Part shown: positions 15,425 through 24,051 of the stretch, piece by piece | Numbering within the stretch: the stretch's first letter is position 1 | Layout: each line of letters opens with the position of its first letter | NCBI GenBank assembly: GCA_002696735.1 | Contig: NZSL01000010.1 | Location: 175,652 to 239,651 of the forward strand | DNA: 64,000 nucleotides | From: Methylophaga sp. | GTDB taxonomy: Bacteria; Pseudomonadota; Gammaproteobacteria; Nitrosococcales; Methylophagaceae | Direction: 5' to 3' | Translations under genes and position numbers: made by a program | Notes under the pieces: generated by a model | Told to the model about the DNA's origin: nothing | Databases searched by the model: none | Seen by the model: only the letters and a program-made list of their open reading frames with translations

Positions 15425-17098
15425 ATGACAGATACACGCAAATATTCATCAATAGTGGTAGACGGTACTGGCAAATCTCCTGCCAGAGCGATGTTACGTG
15501 CCGTGGGTTTCAATGATGCGGACTTCAAAAAACCACAGATAGGTATCGCCTCCACCTGGAGCATGGTCACGCCCTGTAATATGCACATTAATCAACTGGC
15601 CGATTTAGCCTGCCAGGGAGCGGACGAAGCAGGCGGTAAAGGGGTTATATTCAACACCATTACCATTTCTGATGGCATTGCTAATGGCACTATTGGCATG
15701 AAATATTCATTGGTTTCCCGTGAAGTTATTGCTGATTCGATCGAAGCCGTCGCTGGCTGCCAGGGATTTGATGGACTGATCGCAATTGGCGGTTGCGATA
15801 AAAACATGCCGGGCTGTCTGATTGGCCTTGCTCGCCTCAATCGACCGGCAGTATTTGTCTATGGTGGTACGATACAACCCGGTGCTGGTCATACCGATAT
15901 TGTTTCTGTATTTGAGGCAGTTGGGCAACATGCCCGGGGAGATATGACGTCTGCTGAATTGCAGCAAGTTGAAAAAACGGCTATTCCCGGCGCGGGTTCA
16001 TGTGGCGGTATGTACACGGCCAACACCATGGCTTCAGCAATTGAAGCATTGGGTATGAGTCTGCCAAACAGTTCGGCACAAGAAGCTGTGTCTCTGTCCA
16101 AAACAGAGGATTGCCGCCGGGCAGGCGCTGCAGTGATGTATATGCTCGAACACGACATTAAACCCACCGACATCATGACCCGCCAGGCCTTCGAAAATGC
16201 CATTACTACACTTATTGCGCTGGGAGGTTCGACAAATGCCGTTTTACATATGTTGGGGATGGCCCATGCGGTGGATGTTGAGCTCACATTAGATGATTTC
16301 GCCCGGATCGGCAGTCAAGTCCCGGTACTGGCTGACCTGCGCCCCAGCGGCAAATACATGATGTCCGAACTGATTGCCATCGGGGGAATTCAGCCGTTGA
16401 TGAAAGAGCTTTTGGATCGTGGCTTGTTACATGGCGATTGCTTGACCGTAACAGGTAAAACCCTGGCGGAAAATCTGGCTGATGTAGCATCCTATCCTGC
16501 CGGTCAGGACATCATCCGCCCATTTGACCGGCCCATTAAAAAAGACAGCCATCTGGTCATTCTTAAAGGTAATTTAGCCCCAGAGGGTGCTGTCGCTAAA
16601 ATCACCGGTAAGGAAGGGTTACGTTTTACCGGTAAAGCCCGGGTGTTTCATTCTGAAGAAGAGGCACAGCAGGATATTTTGAATGGCACCGTGGTGAAAG
16701 GTGATGTCATCGTTATCCGTTATGAGGGCCCGAAAGGCGGTCCCGGCATGCGGGAAATGCTTAGCCCTACTTCAGCCGTTATCGGCAAAGGTCTTGGTAA
16801 TGATGTTGCCTTAATAACCGATGGTCGTTTCTCCGGTGGAAGTCACGGCTTTGTAGTCGGACACATAACTCCTGAAGCTTTTGATGGCGGCCCGATTGCA
16901 CTGATTGAAAATGGTGATCAAATTACAATTGATGCTGAAACGGCTGAAATCACCCTTCATCTGAGCGACAGCGATATCGAAAAAAGACGTATGGCATGGA
17001 AACCAATTCCACCCCGCTATACCCGAGGAGTTTTAGCTAAATATGCCAAAACCGTCTCTTCAGCATCTGAAGGGGCAGTTACCGATAAAAATTTATGA
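15425..17098 (+). CDS. ilvD: Dihydroxy-acid dehydratase
   Basis: A 557-residue enzyme starting [20 protein letters not shown]. An in-frame TTG 48 bases upstream exists, but this ATG follows an AAAAGGT purine stretch and gives the usual family length. It dehydrates 2,3-dihydroxy-isovalerate and -methylvalerate in valine, leucine and isoleucine synthesis. Iron-sulfur cluster cysteines are visible in [16 protein letters not shown] and [14 protein letters not shown]. Further conserved blocks are [10 protein letters not shown] and [19 protein letters not shown]. It stands alone rather than in an ilv operon. The hairpin after it has its U-tract on the opposite strand. Confidence 0.95.
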   Translation: MTDTRKYSSIVVDGTGKSPARAMLRAVGFNDADFKKPQIGIASTWSMVTPCNMHINQLADLACQGADEAGGKGVIFNTITISDGIANGTIGMKYSLVSREVIADSIEAVAGCQGFDGLIAIGGCDKNMPGCLIGLARLNRPAVFVYGGTIQPGAGHTDIVSVFEAVGQHARGDMTSAELQQVEKTAIPGAGSCGGMYTANTMASAIEALGMSLPNSSAQEAVSLSKTEDCRRAGAAVMYMLEHDIKPTDIMTRQAFENAITTLIALGGSTNAVLHMLGMAHAVDVELTLDDFARIGSQVPVLADLRPSGKYMMSELIAIGGIQPLMKELLDRGLLHGDCLTVTGKTLAENLADVASYPAGQDIIRPFDRPIKKDSHLVILKGNLAPEGAVAKITGKEGLRFTGKARVFHSEEEAQQDILNGTVVKGDVIVIRYEGPKGGPGMREMLSPTSAVIGKGLGNDVALITDGRFSGGSHGFVVGHITPEAFDGGPIALIENGDQITIDAETAEITLHLSDSDIEKRRMAWKPIPPRYTRGVLAKYAKTVSSASEGAVTDKNL

Positions 17099-17143
17099 GT
17101 CTCGTTATCTTCGAAAACGATAAACCGAAATTTCTAAAACGCT

Positions 17144-17182
17144 AAAAAAACAAAACCCACTGCACATTTGTGCAGTGGGTTA
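17144..17182 (-). terminator. Hairpin terminator for the 17259-18242 gene
   Basis: AACCCACTGCAC and GTGCAGTGGGTT form a 12-bp stem around a four-base loop. The minus-strand exit is followed by TTTGTTTTTTT, making a good terminator for the minus-strand gene. On the plus strand the exit has no U-tract, so it would only weakly serve ilvD. Confidence 0.75.
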
Positions 17183-17258
17183 GAAGGATCCGACTAACTA
17201 TTTTGCATTAGTCATTTTGGTGCACAGCAAATCTTTGAATAGTCCACGTGACACAATT

Positions 17259-18242
17259 TTATACTACAGAACGGCGACCAAACACACCTGCAGCAGTTGC
17301 CGCTCCAAGACCGAGAAGAGATGCAATAAAAAGCCACAACGCAGCCGCAGCGACCGCATCCTGAATATCTTTAGCCTCGGCAATTATTTGTTCCTGTAAT
17401 TCAGAAACAGTTTGACGCAAAGTTTCCACAGCTGAGTTATAAAGCTCCTGCACTTCGTTTACTAATTCTTGGGCTTGTGCAGGTGTGATCCCGAGTCGCA
17501 TTTCCAACGTATTTTGGGCTTGGTTTAGATCTTCTTCATTGAATACGGCATTTTCACCAATCACTAACCGATCCAATAAATTGTTCATTTCTTCCGAGAA
17601 TGTGTGGGGCTGCGCCACGATATCAGACAGTGTGGCGGTGACCAGCGATCGCGCCCGGTTCATTTCCTGTTGACTAATCACATTTCGAAATGCTTCTCGT
17701 GCCTCAGCACGAAGTTGTGAGGGAGTCACGCCAGCTTCCTGCAAAGCTTGCTGAAGCTGAGGTGGCAAATCGGCCATTGAAATTGAACCGGAGATCTCTG
17801 ACATGTCCGGCAACGAAATATCTTCCGGTGTTATCGCTTTTACGGCACCGGCTGATGTTTCAACTGTTTGTGCCACAAGAGATGATGACGTGCTGATGGC
17901 TGATGTCCCAGCATTAAGGCCCATATAAGCGACAGTAAGCGTGGTTAACGCCCAAACCGCCAAGCCGGCCAACGCAGCTGAATTCGTATCAAATGTTGTC
18001 ATAAAGCGGGCTGCTGCAAACCCACCCACAGCCAGCGAAATTAGTTGGGTCACAACAATATAAATTGCTGCGCCAATCCCCAGCCCATCTCCGATCGCCT
18101 CTAGACTAGCGATGCCTAGTGACAGACCGAGGAGAGTAAACATTACCATTAGTCCAAGTGCCACCACCGTGCCAGCAATGATGGCTGTCAAGGTGGAATG
18201 GTTGGAGACATAAGGTCCAGTATGAAGAGTAGAGTCTGTCAT
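17259..18242 (-). CDS. Membrane protein of unknown function with coiled-coil middle
   Basis: A 327-residue protein I do not recognise. Three to four transmembrane helices lie in the first 120 residues (LTAIIAGTVVALGLMVMFTLLGL, AIYIVVTQLISLAVGGFAAARF, LAGLAVWALTTLTVAYMG). A long helical, Glu/Gln-rich middle follows at about 150-290 (LPPQLQQALQEAGVTPSQL, QNTLEMRLGITPAQAQELV). A last transmembrane helix (ALWLFIASLLGLGAATAAGV) ends in GRRSVV. The membrane-coil-membrane layout with small-residue helices resembles unstudied proteins predicted to sit in the inner membrane with a periplasmic or cytoplasmic helical hairpin. It is monocistronic, with its own terminator. Confidence 0.7.
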   Translation of the reverse strand: MTDSTLHTGPYVSNHSTLTAIIAGTVVALGLMVMFTLLGLSLGIASLEAIGDGLGIGAAIYIVVTQLISLAVGGFAAARFMTTFDTNSAALAGLAVWALTTLTVAYMGLNAGTSAISTSSSLVAQTVETSAGAVKAITPEDISLPDMSEISGSISMADLPPQLQQALQEAGVTPSQLRAEAREAFRNVISQQEMNRARSLVTATLSDIVAQPHTFSEEMNNLLDRLVIGENAVFNEEDLNQAQNTLEMRLGITPAQAQELVNEVQELYNSAVETLRQTVSELQEQIIAEAKDIQDAVAAAALWLFIASLLGLGAATAAGVFGRRSVV

Positions 18243-18392
18243 CGGTCACTCCTTAATTTTTGTAATACATGATTAATTCAAAAGTTATTGGTTACTTTAT
18301 ACCTCATCATATTTATCGATTTTAATGGGCAGAATGGCTATTAAATTAGCCTGGTAGACTGAGTAAAACGACAATAACCTTCGGCTGAAAAA

Positions 18393-19004
18393 CTAAATCT
18401 TTGTTACGGAAACCGCTTCAAATACTCGACCTTCAAATAAGTCATTATCGATTTTGCCGTTAACACTCACTCGATCTCCCACGCTTAATTGCAGATATCC
18501 TTCATTGTCTAATGGATTAGAGAGCATCTCATCCACTTCTACCGTTAACATCTGTATGCCAGTATCAAGGGTAAATTCCTCGTCTTTTAAGCTGACGTGG
18601 GTGATATTACCTTTAATAACTGTATCTCTTAGGATAGGAGACATGACGGTAAAATCGACGTCTTGTTCGTCCATTGCTCCAGCATAAAAATAGGTATTCG
18701 CATTTTTGATGTGCACACTCCCCGCTTCGATAACAGAGTCGTTATAAAAATTATCATCCATAAGACCTGATACTCTGACTTCATCCCCTTTTTTCAGCTG
18801 GTAACCTTTCCGGTCATCGTCCTCCATTACTACTGTGATATTACCCTCACCATAATCAAGCTCAAATTGGTCGGTAGAAACAGAATCCACTTCTCCGTTG
18901 ATACTGATCCAACTATTATTTTCTTTTGCGTAGGGATTTTCCGCGACAGCCGAAGCACTTAATAGAGCAAAGACTGCGAGAGTCGTAATGTGGCTATTTT
19001 TCAT
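18393..19004 (-). CDS. Secreted double OB-like domain protein, paralogue A
   Basis: A 203-residue exported protein with signal peptide MKNSHITTLAVFALLSASAVA and the shared start of the mature protein (ENPYAKENNSWISI). Two related beta-rich modules follow, at about 32-100 and 130-200, each with a 'G-x-V/I-x-x-V-S' strand and a 'GD(E/R)VxVxG' turn (GDEVRVSGLMDD and GDRVSVNGKIDN). These resemble BOF/OB-fold or DUF5666-type domains. It is the most diverged of three tandem paralogues: its first acidic loop is shorter (EDDDRKGY). The function is unknown. The acidic, calcium-loop-like surface suggests cation or ligand binding in the periplasm, but that is a guess. Confidence 0.75.
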   Translation of the reverse strand: MKNSHITTLAVFALLSASAVAENPYAKENNSWISINGEVDSVSTDQFELDYGEGNITVVMEDDDRKGYQLKKGDEVRVSGLMDDNFYNDSVIEAGSVHIKNANTYFYAGAMDEQDVDFTVMSPILRDTVIKGNITHVSLKDEEFTLDTGIQMLTVEVDEMLSNPLDNEGYLQLSVGDRVSVNGKIDNDLFEGRVFEAVSVTKI

Positions 19005-19223
19005 AACATCTCCCCTTGATATTCATTCAAATATTTTTTAAATCAGTGCTTAATTTTTTCATTAGTCTCTTAATCATTTACGCCACAAAAAGGACATATC
19101 TCGCTTTCAGCAGACTTTGAAAAATTCTATCGTTTTCAAAATTTACATATACGATGAGATTCTTTTACTCAGCCTCTGAATCTACTGTGATCAATAACAA
19201 TGAACTAAATTGCAAATTACATA

Positions 19224-19254
19224 TAAAAAAGGGATTGTCATAATGACAATCCCA
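19224..19254 (-). terminator. Terminator of paralogue B
   Basis: GGGATTGTCA and TGACAATCCC form a perfect ten-bp stem around TAA. On the minus strand the stem is followed by TTTTTTAT. It lies 16 bases after the stop of the gene at 19270-19899, so that gene is transcribed alone. Confidence 0.85.
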
Positions 19255-19269
19255 GTAATGGAAGGGGGG

Positions 19270-19899
19270 TTATGAAGCGCTTTGAAGTGTGGTTACATAA
19301 TCGGCTTCGAATACCCGCCCTTCAAATAAGTCGTTATCAATTTGACCGTTCACACTCACTCGGTCACCGACGTCTAGTTGACGATATCCCTCGTCATCTA
19401 GAGGATTCAAGACTAGCTCATCAACTTCTACAGTTAATTCCTGAAGACCGGTATCAAGCATAAACTCATCACCACCTACGTCGACACTGGTAATAGTGCC
19501 TTTAATAACCGTGTCTTTAACACTAGGTGAAATCACATCATAGCCAAAGTTTTCTTCATTAATCGGACTGGCATAAAAGTACGTATCAATATTTTTGACA
19601 TATACGCTACCGGCTTCGATCGTTGTCAGCTTGTAGAAGTCATCATCAATGGTGCCTGAAACTCTTACCTCATCACCTTTAACCAGCTTGTAGCCATCAG
19701 CATCACGATCGCCATCATCCATTTCTACTGAAATCAGTCCATCACCATAATCAAGCTCAAATTCATCCGCAGATACGGAGGTCACTGTGCCATGAATACT
19801 AATCCAGCTATTGTCCGGTTTTGCATATGGATTTTGAGCGAAAGCGGAAGCTGAAAACAAGGTAAACGCAATAAATGTTAGTTTATTTGAAACTTTCAT
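19270..19899 (-). CDS. Secreted double OB-like domain protein, paralogue B
   Basis: A 209-residue exported protein, signal peptide MKVSNKLTFIAFTLFSASAFA, mature start QNPYAKPDNSWISI. It has the same two modules as its neighbours: a first with VSADEFELDYGDG, an acidic MDDGDRDADGY loop and GDEVRVSGTIDD, and a second with MLDTGLQELTVEVDEL and GDRVSVNGQIDNDLFEGRVF. It is very close to paralogue C across the first module, so the duplication between B and C is the more recent one. It has its own terminator and a 226-base upstream gap. No enzyme motif is visible. The product is acidic and probably periplasmic. Confidence 0.77.
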   Translation of the reverse strand: MKVSNKLTFIAFTLFSASAFAQNPYAKPDNSWISIHGTVTSVSADEFELDYGDGLISVEMDDGDRDADGYKLVKGDEVRVSGTIDDDFYKLTTIEAGSVYVKNIDTYFYASPINEENFGYDVISPSVKDTVIKGTITSVDVGGDEFMLDTGLQELTVEVDELVLNPLDDEGYRQLDVGDRVSVNGQIDNDLFEGRVFEADYVTTLQSAS

Positions 19900-20046
19900 A
19901 AGCTAACTCCTTTAAATTAATTTCTGTTTTTCAAGATATAAAATGCTTTAAATATTTAAAGTAATCACACTATTCTTTTCGACAGTATTTAATACTGTGA
20001 TGGGTAATAGTTTTTAAAATTAAAAATATTAAGAAAAGGCTATAAG

Positions 20047-20098
20047 GTAATGACGAAGAGGATGGCCATAACATTGTTATGACAATCCAACCTTCGTA
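20047..20098. other. Long imperfect hairpin between paralogues B and C
   Basis: The arms ACGAAG, GGATGGCCATAAC and their complements GTTATGACAATCC, CTTCGT pair across a three-base loop with a few mismatches. A T-run follows on the plus strand only. It sits after paralogue C (minus) and may slow or end its transcription or protect the 3' end of the message. Confidence 0.5.
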
Positions 20099-20125
20099 TT
20101 TTTTAATTGTTCAAGAAGCAGTCAA

Positions 20126-20743
20126 TTAAATATTAGTGACGTAATCTGCTTCAAAAACACGACCTTGGAAAAAGTCATAATCAATCTCACCGTTGACCCT
20201 GACTCTGTCACCCATTTCTAATTGCTGATAGCCTTCATTATCTAGTGGGTTGGAAAGAAGTTCATCTACCTCAACGGTCAGCATCTGAAGGCCAGTGTCT
20301 AAAGTAAATTGTTCATCATCAACGCTTACGCTTGTGATAGTACCTTCTACAAAGGTATCGGTGGTTAGCGGCGATACCACGTCATAACCATAATATTCAT
20401 CATCAATAGCACTGGCATAGAAATACGTATCAATATTTTTTACGTAAACGCTACTGGCATCTATAGTCGTAGTTTCAAAGAAGCTATCCTCGATAAGTCC
20501 TGAAACTCTGACTTCATCACCTCTTAAAAGCTTGTAGCCATCAGCATCTCGGTCACCATCATCCATTTCGACCGTAATCGTTCCATCACCATAATCCAGC
20601 TCAAACTCATCCGCCGAAACAGAAGTTACCTCCCCATTAATACTGATCCAACTATTGTCGTCTTTGGCATAAGGGTTTTCTGCGATGACAGGAGTTGCCA
20701 ATAAAGAAAAAGCTGTGAATGTTAGGAAATTTATATTTTTCAT
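20126..20743 (-). CDS. Secreted double OB-like domain protein, paralogue C
   Basis: A 205-residue exported protein with signal peptide MKNINFLTFTAFSLLATPVIA and mature start ENPYAKDDNSWISI. Module 1 (about 32-100) has VSADEFELDYGDG, the MDDGDRDADGY loop and GDEVRVSGLIED. Module 2 (about 130-200) has FTLDTGLQMLTVEVDELL and GDRVRVNGEIDYDFFQGRVF. It is the first of the three in transcription order; an AGGTATTCG stretch lies before the ATG. Three consecutive copies, each with its own spacer and signal peptide, indicate local gene amplification. Domain resemblance is to BOF/OB-fold or DUF5666 proteins; the ligand is unknown. Confidence 0.77.
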   Translation of the reverse strand: MKNINFLTFTAFSLLATPVIAENPYAKDDNSWISINGEVTSVSADEFELDYGDGTITVEMDDGDRDADGYKLLRGDEVRVSGLIEDSFFETTTIDASSVYVKNIDTYFYASAIDDEYYGYDVVSPLTTDTFVEGTITSVSVDDEQFTLDTGLQMLTVEVDELLSNPLDNEGYQQLEMGDRVRVNGEIDYDFFQGRVFEADYVTNI

Positions 20744-20967
20744 CGAATACCTCCAGGATATACATCAGAAAAACTCAAAAATATAGAAAGTAACGCTGTT
20801 AACGGCAATGATAAGCCTAACCATGTTCGCCATTGCAGCGCACTTTTAAGGCGTTATAAATATCGAAATTCCTTTGAAATAAGGGAAAATCGATAAATCG
20901 TAATCCTTGGGCTTAATCTTATTTTTCTGAAAGATTGTCTCTTAATTTGAACAAGGTCAGATTTGAA

Positions 20968-21324
20968 TCACTGACCTTCATAGGGAGTTTCGTCCCCTTC
21001 ACCCATTTCATGTGCAGGGTGCTGCTGATTTTTAATACTATCTTTATTGTGGTTTTCTTTGTCATACGCTTTGCGATCAGGGGTCACCTTTTTATCACCA
21101 TGACTGACATCATCATAATTTTTGGTGGTTCCATCTTGTTTGTTGCGTTTATCATTATTTTTTTGATTGGTTCCATTCTGATCCCGATTAGTATTGACGA
21201 CTCGGTCGCCCTTTCTCTCCCATTCAGGATCATTCGGGTTAGTATCATTTTGATTACCTGCTAAAACAGGGGTCGCAGCAAACGCAGTGACAACTGCAGT
21301 TGAAAGAAATAGTTTTTTAAACAT
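20968..21324 (-). CDS. Small secreted, highly polar, probably disordered protein
   Basis: A 118-residue protein with signal peptide MFKKLFLSTAVVTAFAATPVLA. The mature part is almost free of hydrophobic residues and dominated by Asn, Asp, Lys, Gly and Gln (NQKNNDKRNKQDGTTKN, HPAHEMGEGDETPYEG). No domain is recognised, and composition suggests intrinsic disorder. AAGGAG lies close before the ATG (21324), supporting a real gene. It follows the triplicated OB-like proteins on the same strand side and may share their envelope or salt-stress context. That is only positional inference. Confidence 0.65.
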   Translation of the reverse strand: MFKKLFLSTAVVTAFAATPVLAGNQNDTNPNDPEWERKGDRVVNTNRDQNGTNQKNNDKRNKQDGTTKNYDDVSHGDKKVTPDRKAYDKENHNKDSIKNQQHPAHEMGEGDETPYEGQ

Positions 21325-21757
21325 TTCATTCTCCTTTTATTTATCTAAGTTCGGCTAATAAATTAGCTCAAATTAAAACGTTTTAACGTTTCAATGTACT
21401 TCACTGTAGATAACGCAAGTACTATACCAAGCTGATAAAGATTTATTTTTAAAAACTTTTATACTTAAAATTCAATACGTTACTTATATAAGTTTGATGC
21501 CTTCCTTTATAAAAACAGACTATCGAAAATGACCTTACTAATCATTTTTGTAATTATTTCAAAAGAAATTAAAAAAAATTCATGCTTTAGCACCAGCCAA
21601 AAAACGACAAACGACTTTTATTAATTGACCCTATGCAATATCTCATAAACAAGGAAAATACCGAGATTCTAAGAGCATGATTCACTATTGAATAGTATGA
21701 GCGCAGAGTAGGATGCGTAGTGTAATAATCACTTTTTTCACCTAAAGAATTATTAAC
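21325..21757. other. 433-base AT-rich gap
   Basis: No supported gene is seen. The stretch at 21400-21600 is strongly AT-rich with poly-A/poly-T runs. Open frames here (for example 21587-21769 on the minus strand) have no signal, motif or ribosome-binding site. It must hold the promoter of the small secreted protein to its left. Confidence 0.5.
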
Positions 21758-21844
21758 ATGTGGACCCAACCCGACAATTTAGCTATGCGTTGCGGCTTTG
21801 AAGTGATGTGTGTGTTTGCACTCACTAATCGCCATCCGCTTTAA
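21758..21844 (+). CDS. Possible 28-residue small ORF before a terminator
   Basis: An ATG frame of 28 codons (MWTQPDNLAMRCGFEVMCVF and eight more residues) ends at TAA three bases before a hairpin terminator. There is no strong ribosome-binding site. The tight stop-terminator spacing suggests a short transcript that ends here. It could be a small peptide, an sRNA read by chance as coding, or the decayed end of a lost gene. Confidence 0.25.
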   Translation: MWTQPDNLAMRCGFEVMCVFALTNRHPL

Positions 21845-21845
21845 C

Positions 21846-21876
21846 ATAAAGCCCCCTTTGAATGGGCTTTTGTGTT
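21846..21876 (+). terminator. Hairpin terminator
   Basis: AAAGCCC and GGGCTTT pair across a short loop, followed by TGTGTTT on the plus strand and preceded by A's. It would end a plus-strand transcript covering the small ORF at 21758-21844. Confidence 0.65.
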
Positions 21877-21981
21877 TACAAGAAAGGCTGATGTACCAGT
21901 TTTGTAGAAAGCCTATACTGGTTCTCATAGAATATTAATGTGATCACTGATTTTAATTATGACGAGTACTGGAGCGATAAC

Positions 21982-22200
21982 ATGTCATCCATTCCACAAT
22001 GCCGCATTGAAAGAGCTGGTTCTGAAAGCGAACCTTTTTTTATCATTCATCAGAATATTGATGGTGAGCGGCAGACGTTAGATAAGCAGTTTGCTAGTCA
22101 TCAGCAGGCATTGGACTATATTCTGGCTCAAGGCTGGCAGGTTGAGCGTGAGAGATCTGAAGATTCGATGATTATTGCTTCCAGGTTCTTAAAACCTTGA
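21982..22200 (+). CDS. Small protein of unknown function, 72 residues
   Basis: The ATG at 21982 is preceded by GGAG seven bases upstream, which favours it over the GTG at 21940 that would add 14 residues. The product (MSSIPQCRIERAGSESE onward) is soluble. Its features are a short beta strand FFIIHQN, a helix with SHQQALDYILAQGW and the ending IIASRFLKP. It could be a small alpha/beta regulator-like domain. I do not recognise the family. It stands alone between two hairpin/gap regions. Confidence 0.6.
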   Translation: MSSIPQCRIERAGSESEPFFIIHQNIDGERQTLDKQFASHQQALDYILAQGWQVERERSEDSMIIASRFLKP

Positions 22201-22250
22201 TTGCCATAGATAACTCAGGCAAGGCTTTATCCTCATTACGTTAGCTAATA

Positions 22251-22625
22251 TCAGACTCGATTTACCGCAGCAGTTTTTAACATATCGATCATGGCCGTTG
22301 ATGCACCAATATGTTGAGCAATCTGAATGTCTACATTCGGAAAGTCAGCACGAACTGCATCTACATCATGAGGAATGTCTTCGGTTACATGACGTCCGGA
22401 ATTTAGAAAATAAGGTAAGACGGTTATCTGGCTGGCGCCATCACGCACGCAGTTTTCAATCCCATCCGCTATCAAGGTATCGGCAAGTTCCAGAAATGCG
22501 GCTTGCACGATATCGTAATGTTCGGCACATTCCGTTTTTAGTTTTTCAGCCAGCGCAATAACTTCATCATTTGAACGCTGGCGTCGACTGCCATGGGCAA
22601 TAAGTAATAATGCTTTCATCAACAT
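22251..22625 (-). CDS. Short CbiX/SirB-type chelatase
   Basis: A 124-residue single-domain member of the sirohydrochlorin chelatase (CbiX) family. It has LLIAHGSRRQRSNDEV with the metal-binding His at the end of strand one, AFLELADTLIADG, and the second His in VLPYFLNSGRHVTEDIP. It would insert Co2+ or Fe2+ into sirohydrochlorin for cobalamin or siroheme. The length equals the small, one-domain form that works as a homodimer. Two ATGs (22625, 22619) are possible; the second gives MKALLLIAHG. No other cobalamin or siroheme gene is adjacent. Confidence 0.82.
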   Translation of the reverse strand: MLMKALLLIAHGSRRQRSNDEVIALAEKLKTECAEHYDIVQAAFLELADTLIADGIENCVRDGASQITVLPYFLNSGRHVTEDIPHDVDAVRADFPNVDIQIAQHIGASTAMIDMLKTAAVNRV

Positions 22626-22935
22626 ATAGTCCGTTTTTGAATGTGAATTATGCGTGAAAAGTTTAAACGGTCTCGCCAGAATTAATTATCTTTGAAATTA
22701 ATTGAGCGTCATTCAAAACACTATCCAGTCGTTGTTGAGGAGCATCAAAAAGCATTTAAGAACGCTCGAAACGTAAATAGAATGGACAGCTACGAACTCT
22801 GTCAGCATAATGCGGAAATAAGAAACGATTGTATTTAAACAAAATAACAGACACGGATTCAAGGATATGACTTCTGTTAATAAAACTGCCAAAGCAGGGA
22901 TGTGACGGAAGGGCAAGCTTGATGAGGAAAGTGTC
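22626..22935. other. 310-base divergent gap before rpfG
   Basis: This gap lies between the divergent chelatase and rpfG genes and must hold both promoters. A short AATTAATT repeat-palindrome lies near 22680-22704. Open frames on the minus strand here lack any coding sign. No terminator or known riboswitch could be recognised. Confidence 0.45.
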
Positions 22936-24051
22936 TTGGCAAACCAATATGGTCGTCCTGGCAATTTAAAACCTTATGAATCAGCAAGGAGACTGAGCAT
23001 TCTTAAGAAGACCAAAGAGGTATTGATCATTGATGATCAATCAACCGGCAGAACTATTTTAGAAAAGATAGTCCAGCAAATTGGTGAAAATATTCACGTC
23101 ACGGCGTTAAGTAACTCTACTGAGGCACTTGAATGGCTGAGTCAACATGAGGCCGATTTAATTGTAACGGATTATCGTATGCCGGAAATTGATGGCATCG
23201 AATTTATTCGTCGTGTGCGCCAGATGCCTGCTTTGCAAAGCGTTCCCATCATGATGATTACCGTCGTCAGCGAAAAAGCCGTGCGTTATGACGCACTGGA
23301 TGCCGGGGCTACTGCCTTCCTAACCCGCCCCATTGATCAAATTGAATGTCGTACCAGTTGTCGTAATCTTTTACAGATGCACGAGCAACACCTGATCATT
23401 GAAGACCGTGCCAATTGGTTGGCACGCCAGGTAGAAATTGCCACTGAACAGATTATTCTGCGTGAAAAAGAGACCATTATTCGTCTGGCCAAGGCGGGTG
23501 AATACCGTGATGAAGGGACGGGAAATCACGTTATTCGTATGGCGAAATACTCCCGTTTTATTGCTGAAGCATTAGGCGTTTTCGATGAACAGCAATGCGA
23601 AGATCTTGAATATGCCGCTCCCATGCATGACATCGGTAAAATCGGGATTCCTGATAATATTCTGCTAAAGCCTGGCAAGCTGGATCCGGAAGAATGGGAA
23701 GTTATGAAAACGCACACCACTATCGGTCATGAAATACTTTCTGATAGTCAATCGAAATACATGCATATTGGTGCAATCATCGCATTGCACCATCACGAAC
23801 GTTATGACGGAAAAGGCTATCCTTCTCAGTTAAAAGGCGAAGAAATTCCACTTATTGCCAGAGTCGTTTCTGTCGCCGATATCTATGATGCATTGGTTTC
23901 GGAACGGCCCTATAAAAAAGCCTGGTCAAACGAAGATGCCTGTCGTTACATTGAGCAAAGTGCGGGTACACAACTCGACCCAAGATGTGTTCAGGCGTTT
24001 TTTGATCGGATAGAGGCAATCCAGCAAATTCAAGCCGAGTATGCTGATTAA
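22936..24051 (+). CDS. rpfG: RpfG-like response regulator, HD-GYP c-di-GMP phosphodiesterase
   Basis: A 371-residue protein with a receiver domain at about 27-145 (VLIIDDQ, Asp in [13 protein letters not shown], Lys replaced by Arg in TRPID). An HD-GYP domain follows at about 175-365 ([40 protein letters not shown]). HD-GYP enzymes hydrolyse cyclic di-GMP. The start is TTG 22936, preceded by GAGGAA at seven bases. The next gene overlaps its end and encodes an RpfC-like kinase, so this is the output arm of a DSF quorum-sensing system: phosphorylation by RpfC should switch on c-di-GMP breakdown. The Lys-to-Arg change in the receiver's conserved loop is unusual and worth noting. Confidence 0.9.
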   Translation: MANQYGRPGNLKPYESARRLSILKKTKEVLIIDDQSTGRTILEKIVQQIGENIHVTALSNSTEALEWLSQHEADLIVTDYRMPEIDGIEFIRRVRQMPALQSVPIMMITVVSEKAVRYDALDAGATAFLTRPIDQIECRTSCRNLLQMHEQHLIIEDRANWLARQVEIATEQIILREKETIIRLAKAGEYRDEGTGNHVIRMAKYSRFIAEALGVFDEQQCEDLEYAAPMHDIGKIGIPDNILLKPGKLDPEEWEVMKTHTTIGHEILSDSQSKYMHIGAIIALHHHERYDGKGYPSQLKGEEIPLIARVVSVADIYDALVSERPYKKAWSNEDACRYIEQSAGTQLDPRCVQAFFDRIEAIQQIQAEYAD

